Shown piece after piece: positions 1 through 3,894 of a DNA stretch of 6,306 nt. The position numbers were made by a program, and so were the translations under genes. The DNA lies in the NCBI GenBank assembly GCA_016296785.1, contig JAEDHX010000084.1:1-6306 (forward strand), written 5' to 3'. Position 1 is the stretch's first letter. Each line of letters begins with the position of its first letter. This DNA is from Coprococcus sp. (GTDB taxonomy: Bacteria > Bacillota > Clostridia > Lachnospirales > Lachnospiraceae). The notes beneath the pieces were generated by a model. It saw only the letters and a program-made list of their open reading frames with translations, was not told the origin of the DNA and searched no databases.

Positions 1-896
1 CTTTTGTGTGCTTCATTTTCAAGGGCGTCATATGGAACATCATACATGTCGGCATAGTAGCCTGATAAATATGCTACATCAAAATCTTCAAGCTCATTCA
101 TATTATATGGCTCTAATCTCTTTGACATGTCATTACTGAGCTTCAATGAAGCATCTAAAGAAATGTTCTCGTAGGTACAGGAGACATTTCTGTTATATAT
201 GTACGTGCCATCATTAGTCCTTGCTGTTATTACCATATTCTTGCGGATGTATGAGGTGTAGAGCCAAAAAGGAATATATATTGCCCGTACACTGTCTACA
301 TTTAATGCCTTTATCTTAGAAGGGATATAGCTTCCCTTTCTGAATTGTTCCTTTATGCGGTTTAGTGCCTGTTCCTCGGTCAGCTTAAATGGTATGATCT
401 TAGAAGGACGCATTTCCTTGGAAACACGGTCAAATACTATAGATGGTGAGCCACAGTAGCTACAAAAGGTTGATGCCTGTGTTCCGCCGACCATAAGATT
501 AGCACCACAAGATGAACAATGATATATGTTCATTTCCATATATTCGGTGTTGTCAAGAAATGAGTTTTTAACAGGAGTTTTGTTGTTTTCTCCAGGTGAT
601 TTAAAGTCATCAGAATCATTATTAACAGTTGGTGTTGTGTGCATATTAGCTTTTGGACTGATTTTTATACTGCTGTCTTTAAGCTTAAAGGTGTGTTCTT
701 CTGTTTCAGATGATTTAGCTGATGCCTCCTGTTTAAGAGAAAATGAAGGCTTTTCAGAATCCTGTAATCCGGACATACCATCTAAAGAAGAAAAATTCTC
801 TTTGCCGGTTAATCTGTCGCAGTAATTACACTTCATTTTGCCGGTTTCCGGGTCAAATACGACAGTTCCGCCGCATTTTGGACATTTGATATTCAT
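1..896 (-). CDS. TFIIB-type zinc-ribbon protein, 3' end outside window
   Basis: This minus-strand reading frame starts at ATG 896-894 and stays open for 298 codons to the left edge, so its C-terminus is missing. Two zinc ribbons are visible. The first is C5-P-K-C8 with C23-N-Y-C26. The second is C127-S-S-C130-G with C145-S-Y-C148-G. Between them, about residues 40-118 form a polar Ser/Lys/Glu/Asn-rich stretch that looks disordered. After the second ribbon come segments such as IIPFKL, YIPFWLY and YLSGYYADMYDV, which I recognise from clostridial proteins annotated as TFIIB-type zinc ribbon-containing or PriA-like proteins. These are not true helicases: no Walker motif is present. Their role is unknown. 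No signal peptide or membrane segment appears in the visible part. The start is supported by AAGGGGGA 8 nt upstream and by a promoter further out. It is divergent from the phosphorylase genes, so co-function is not implied. The family call is fairly sure; the function is not known. Confidence 0.85.
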   Translation of the reverse strand, partial: MNIKCPKCGGTVVFDPETGKMKCNYCDRLTGKENFSSLDGMSGLQDSEKPSFSLKQEASAKSSETEEHTFKLKDSSIKISPKANMHTTPTVNNDSDDFKSPGENNKTPVKNSFLDNTEYMEMNIYHCSSCGANLMVGGTQASTFCSYCGSPSIVFDRVSKEMRPSKIIPFKLTEEQALNRIKEQFRKGSYIPSKIKALNVDSVRAIYIPFWLYTSYIRKNMVITARTNDGTYIYNRNVSCTYENISLDASLKLSNDMSKRLEPYNMNELEDFDVAYLSGYYADMYDVPYDALENEAHK

Positions 897-904
897 GCGT
901 GTAA

Positions 905-912
905 TCCCCCTT
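905..912 (-). promoter_or_regulatory. Ribosome binding site of the zinc-ribbon gene
   Basis: Read on the minus strand, AAGGGGGA ends 8 nt before ATG 896. This purine-rich Shine-Dalgarno fixes the start of a gene whose stop codon lies outside the window. Confidence 0.75.
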
Positions 913-948
913 AGTATAATAATTTTGCATGTTGCATATCTGCTTTCT

Positions 949-976
949 ATTATAAAAAAAATTAATACAATTTCAA
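949..976 (-). promoter_or_regulatory. Sigma-A-type promoter for the zinc-ribbon gene
   Basis: On the minus strand there is a -35 box TTGAAA (976-971), a 16-bp spacer and a perfect -10 box TATAAT (954-949). The predicted transcription start is near 942, giving a leader of about 45 nt that contains the ribosome binding site. The position and fit are good, but AT-rich intergenic DNA yields chance matches. Confidence 0.65.
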
Positions 977-980
977 TTGT
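967..980. repeat. 14-bp palindrome between the divergent promoters
   Basis: ACAATT-TC-AATTGT is a perfect 6-2-6 inverted repeat. It covers the -35 box of the minus promoter and ends 7 bp before the -35 box of plus promoter P1. It is placed where a single regulator could act on both promoters. It is short and AT-rich, so chance occurrence is quite possible. Confidence 0.3.
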
Positions 981-987
981 TTTATCG

Positions 988-1016
988 TTTACATTATATA
1001 CTTGAACACTTATAAA
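988..1016 (+). promoter_or_regulatory. Promoter P1 of the phosphorylase operon
   Basis: TTTACA (988-993), a 17-bp spacer and TATAAA (1011-1016) each match five of six consensus bases with ideal spacing. The predicted start is near 1023. This would give a leader of about 160 nt before the ATG at 1185, and that leader would contain both inverted repeats at 1074-1108 and 1120-1142. Confidence 0.55.
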
Positions 1017-1073
1017 CAAATTATGTATTGGAGTAAAAAACATATGGTTTAATATGTTTTGTAATTCTTGAAT

Positions 1074-1108
1074 TATTATGACATTTATACGATAAAAATG
1101 TCATAATA
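1074..1108. repeat. Perfect 13-bp inverted repeat with 9-bp centre
   Basis: The left arm TATTATGACATTT (1074-1086) is exactly complementary to the right arm AAATGTCATAATA (1096-1108) around the centre ATACGATAA. It could be a DNA operator for a dimeric regulator or, if transcribed from P1, an RNA hairpin. It is not a convincing terminator because the stem is AT-rich and no T-run follows. It also contains promoter-like elements (1078-1107). Confidence 0.75.
1078..1107 (+). promoter_or_regulatory. Candidate promoter P2 embedded in the inverted repeat
   Basis: ATGACA (1078-1083, five of six -35 matches), an 18-bp spacer and CATAAT (1102-1107, five of six -10 matches) are preceded by an extended -10 TGT at 1099-1101. 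The predicted start is near 1114, leaving about 70 nt of leader. The -35 box lies in the left arm and the -10 box in the right arm of the palindrome, so a repressor bound there would cover the promoter. It is an alternative or addition to P1. Confidence 0.4.
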
Positions 1109-1119
1109 GTTATATTCAA

Positions 1120-1142
1120 ATTGTATGCTTATATCATACAAT
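1120..1142. repeat. 8-bp inverted repeat in the operon leader
   Basis: ATTGTATG (1120-1127) and CATACAAT (1135-1142) flank a 7-nt centre CTTATAT. It sits just downstream of the predicted P2 start and 40 bp, centre to centre, from the larger inverted repeat. It could be a second operator or a weak leader hairpin. Chance is not excluded. Confidence 0.45.
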
Positions 1143-1173
1143 AAATATAACAAAAAAACGTGACAAAAGAGAT

Positions 1174-1178
1174 GGAGG
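1174..1178 (+). promoter_or_regulatory. Ribosome binding site of the first phosphorylase gene
   Basis: GGAGG lies 6 nt before ATG 1185. It is a strong Shine-Dalgarno that supports this start codon. Confidence 0.85.
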
Positions 1179-1184
1179 TAAATT

Positions 1185-3884
1185 ATGGGAAAAATAAAAT
1201 TTATTAACAGGAATGGAAGCTTTGAGATGACCAAGCCGGAGAATTACAACTATCTGTATTTCCCTATTGCGGGTGAAAAGGGAATAAAGGGTTCGGTTAC
1301 TCCTAACTTTGGCGGGGATATCAAGATTAACCAGAATGCCTTTTTGATGGAGCCTGTAAGCTCAGAGAATCTTCACAATAATCGTAGTGGAAGAAACTTC
1401 TGGTGCGAGGTTAAGGGAAAGGGTGTTTGGTCTGCTGTAGGTGCTTCTGCAGAAGCAGAGTTTACAAAATTTACTGATGAACAGGATGACAGTATTCTGA
1501 CTGCAGGCTTTATGTGTCATACAGTTAAGAGAAGCTCAGAAAAATACGGTATTGAGGCTGAAGTTACTTCTTTTGTTCCAATGGAGAATAATGTTGAGAT
1601 AATGCGAGTTATCATTACAAATAAAACTGATGAAAATCTGGAGATTACTCCTGTTGCCGCCATTCCTATTTTTGGAAGAAGTGCTGACAATATAAGAGAC
1701 CATCGTCATGTTACCTCTTTGTTACATAGAATTAGAACTGTAGATGATGGTGTATATGTAAAGCCTACTTTATCCTTTGACGAAAGAGGACATCAGAGAA
1801 ATAATCTTACTTACTTTGTATGTGGTGTTACCGGGGATGGTTCTAACCCTGTAGGTTTTTATCCAACAGTAGATACATATTTAGGAGAGGGCGGAACATT
1901 TACAGCTCCTAGAAGTGTAATTGAGGATAGAGAATACATTTTACCAGGTGTAAGCTTTGATGGAAAAGAGGCAGTTGGTGGTATCCGTTTTGAAGATATA
2001 ACCTTAAAGGCCGGTGAGAGTGCTGAGTATATCGTAATAATGGGTATTACAGATGATGAGTCAGGTATATCAGATATTGTTGCTGCTTATAACGAGAGCT
2101 CAAAGGTTATTGGTGCTGTTAAGGCAACTGAGGATTACTGGCAGGACAAGGTTAATGTAAGCTACGATACAGGAAATAAAGAGTTTGACGGACTTATGAG
2201 ATGGGTTAGCTTTCAGCCATTTTTAAGACGTATATATGGATGTTCATTCCTTCCACATCATGATTATGGCCGTGGCGGACGTGGATGGAGAGATTTGTGG
2301 CAGGATTGTCTTTCACTTCTTATTATGGAGCCCGGCGATGTACGTCGCATGATTGTTGATAATTATGGCGGAGTAAGAATTGATGGAACAAATGCAACTA
2401 TCATTGGTGAAGGCAGAGGCGAGTTCATTGCTGACAGAAATGGTATTGCAAGAGTTTGGATGGATCATGGTGTATGGCCATTTATGACTACTAAGCTATA
2501 TATCGACCAGACAGGTGATGCCTTAATTCTTAATGAGACTGCAACATATTTTAAGGATGAGCAGAAGAACAGAGGCACTGCACTTGACGATATGTGGGAT
2601 ACCAATTATGGCGTTCGCATGAGAAATGAATCAGGTGACATATATGAAGGTACTATTCTTGAGCATTTGCTTTTACAGCACCTTTGCTCCTTCTACGAGG
2701 TAGGAAGTCACAATCATATCAGACTTCGCGGAGCTGACTGGAATGATGCAATTGATATGGCTGCTGATAAGGGTGAGAGCGTTGCATTTACATGTGCATA
2801 CGCAGGCAATATGGAACAGCTTGCTGATCTTCTTATGGAGCTTAAGAATAAGCATGGCATTGATACTGTAGAGCTTCTTAAGGAGATTGAGCCACTTCTT
2901 TGTGACGATGGAGCTGTATATGACAGCATTGATGACAAACACAAGGTTCTTGCCGGTTACATGGAGAGCTGCGGTCATACAGTTAGTGGAGAGAAGCGAG
3001 CATTTGATGTTGAAATGCTTGCAAATAATCTTAAGGGCAAAGCTGAGTGGATAAAGGCTCATATCAGAGAAACTGAGTGGATAGAAGGTAAGGAAGACGA
3101 CGGATGGTTCAACAGCTATTATGATAACAATGAAAGAGCTGTTGAAGGCTTCTTTGGCGATGATGTGCGTATGATGCTTACCGGTCAGGTATTTGCAATT
3201 ATGAGTGATACTGCCAAGAAGGAGCAGGTTGCTAAGATTTGTAAGAGTGCTGATAAATACCTCTATAAGAAAGAGGTTGGAGGATACCGTTTGAATACAG
3301 ATTTCCATGAGCTAAAGTTTGATATGGGAAGAATGTTCGGATTTGCTTATGGCGAGAAGGAGAACGGTGCAGTATTCTCACATATGACTGTTATGTACGC
3401 AAATGCTCTTTATAAGAGAGGCTTTGTAAAGGAAGGCTATAAGGCACTTCAGACACTTGCTGACCATGCACTTGATTTCGAGGTTAGTAAGATATATCCG
3501 GGAATACCTGAATATTTTGATGCTGACGGCAGAGGCTTGTATCATTACCTTACAGGAGCAGGAAGCTGGTATATGCTTACATTTGTTACAGAGGTATTTG
3601 GTGTACGCGGTTTGCTTGGAGATATGCTTATTGCACCAAAGCTTATGCCACAGCAGTTTGACGACAATGGATGTGCACGCATGAAGATGAATTTCGCTGA
3701 TAAGTGCTTTGAGATAACAATACATAATCCATCAAAGCTTGATTACGATAGTTACTCAATTAAGGGTGCATCATTAAACGGCAATGTATCACTTGATATT
3801 ACAGATGATGGAGCGGTTCTTAGAAGAGATATTATTGGCGGACTAGGTGACGATGTTAATACAATAGAAATTACACTTGGATAA
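1185..3884 (+). CDS. GH94 glycoside phosphorylase, laminaribiose phosphorylase-like
   Basis: The 899-residue protein has GH94 architecture: an N-terminal beta-sandwich (about 1-290), a helical linker, an (alpha/alpha)6 barrel (about 333-820) and a short C-terminal beta domain. Visible signatures are GWRDLWQD (residues 368-374; sugar-site Arg/Asp), ADWND (517-521; carries the family's proton-donor Asp), ENGAVFSH (726-733; H733 is the expected phosphate-binding His) and LTGAGSW (789-795; usually TGT, here TGA). GH94 enzymes use phosphate to cleave beta-glucosides with inversion, releasing alpha-glucose 1-phosphate. The N-terminal pattern VTPNFGGD...QNAFL.EPVS.ENLHNNRS and the length of about 900 residues fit the laminaribiose/beta-1,3-glucan phosphorylase branch. 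They do not fit cellobiose phosphorylase (about 810) or cellodextrin phosphorylase (about 980). That branch assignment is from memory of family patterns. No signal peptide is seen, so the enzyme should be cytoplasmic. It is the first gene of a two-gene unit. The family is near certain; the substrate is tentative. Confidence 0.9.
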   Translation: MGKIKFINRNGSFEMTKPENYNYLYFPIAGEKGIKGSVTPNFGGDIKINQNAFLMEPVSSENLHNNRSGRNFWCEVKGKGVWSAVGASAEAEFTKFTDEQDDSILTAGFMCHTVKRSSEKYGIEAEVTSFVPMENNVEIMRVIITNKTDENLEITPVAAIPIFGRSADNIRDHRHVTSLLHRIRTVDDGVYVKPTLSFDERGHQRNNLTYFVCGVTGDGSNPVGFYPTVDTYLGEGGTFTAPRSVIEDREYILPGVSFDGKEAVGGIRFEDITLKAGESAEYIVIMGITDDESGISDIVAAYNESSKVIGAVKATEDYWQDKVNVSYDTGNKEFDGLMRWVSFQPFLRRIYGCSFLPHHDYGRGGRGWRDLWQDCLSLLIMEPGDVRRMIVDNYGGVRIDGTNATIIGEGRGEFIADRNGIARVWMDHGVWPFMTTKLYIDQTGDALILNETATYFKDEQKNRGTALDDMWDTNYGVRMRNESGDIYEGTILEHLLLQHLCSFYEVGSHNHIRLRGADWNDAIDMAADKGESVAFTCAYAGNMEQLADLLMELKNKHGIDTVELLKEIEPLLCDDGAVYDSIDDKHKVLAGYMESCGHTVSGEKRAFDVEMLANNLKGKAEWIKAHIRETEWIEGKEDDGWFNSYYDNNERAVEGFFGDDVRMMLTGQVFAIMSDTAKKEQVAKICKSADKYLYKKEVGGYRLNTDFHELKFDMGRMFGFAYGEKENGAVFSHMTVMYANALYKRGFVKEGYKALQTLADHALDFEVSKIYPGIPEYFDADGRGLYHYLTGAGSWYMLTFVTEVFGVRGLLGDMLIAPKLMPQQFDDNGCARMKMNFADKCFEITIHNPSKLDYDSYSIKGASLNGNVSLDITDDGAVLRRDIIGGLGDDVNTIEITLG

Positions 3885-3888
3885 GGAG
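3883..3888 (+). promoter_or_regulatory. Ribosome binding site overlapping the upstream stop codon
   Basis: AAGGAG shares its first two bases with the TAA stop (3882-3884) of the first phosphorylase gene and lies 6 nt before ATG 3895. It decides the start of the second gene: an in-frame TTG at 3877 lies upstream of this site and would overlap the first gene. The layout suggests translational coupling. Confidence 0.85.
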
Positions 3889-3894
3889 AAAAAT

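Noticed and set aside
526..825. Plus-strand open frame of 99 codons
   Set aside because: It lies wholly antisense to the zinc-ribbon coding frame, which has clear Cys motifs, a ribosome binding site and a promoter. The plus-strand frame has none of these.
979..994. CcpA catabolite-responsive element-like sequence around TTATCGTTTACAT
   Set aside because: The right half fits the consensus and overlaps the P1 -35 box, but the left half has three mismatches, including the conserved G. It is too weak to call.
1023..1052. Short leader peptide (ATG at 1023, nine codons)
   Set aside because: There is no Shine-Dalgarno, it starts at the predicted P1 transcription start, and it has no regulatory codon run.
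1074..1108. Intrinsic terminator
   Set aside because: The stem is almost all A/T, the loop is 9 nt and no T-run follows on either strand, and it lies between divergent genes where none is needed.
2673..3308. Minus-strand open frame of 211 codons inside the first phosphorylase gene
   Set aside because: It is antisense to conserved GH94 barrel sequence, has a Cys/Ile/Leu-rich composition typical of shadow frames, and no recognisable domain.
3378..3725. Overlapping open frames on both strands (minus 3378-3725, plus 3457-3684)
   Set aside because: Both are out-of-frame shadows of the conserved C-terminal part of the first phosphorylase, with no ribosome binding site.
3877..3894. TTG start giving a six-residue N-terminal extension of the second phosphorylase
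   Set aside because: It would overlap the first gene's end, lies upstream of the AAGGAG site, and the family's usual N-terminus begins at the ATG at 3895.
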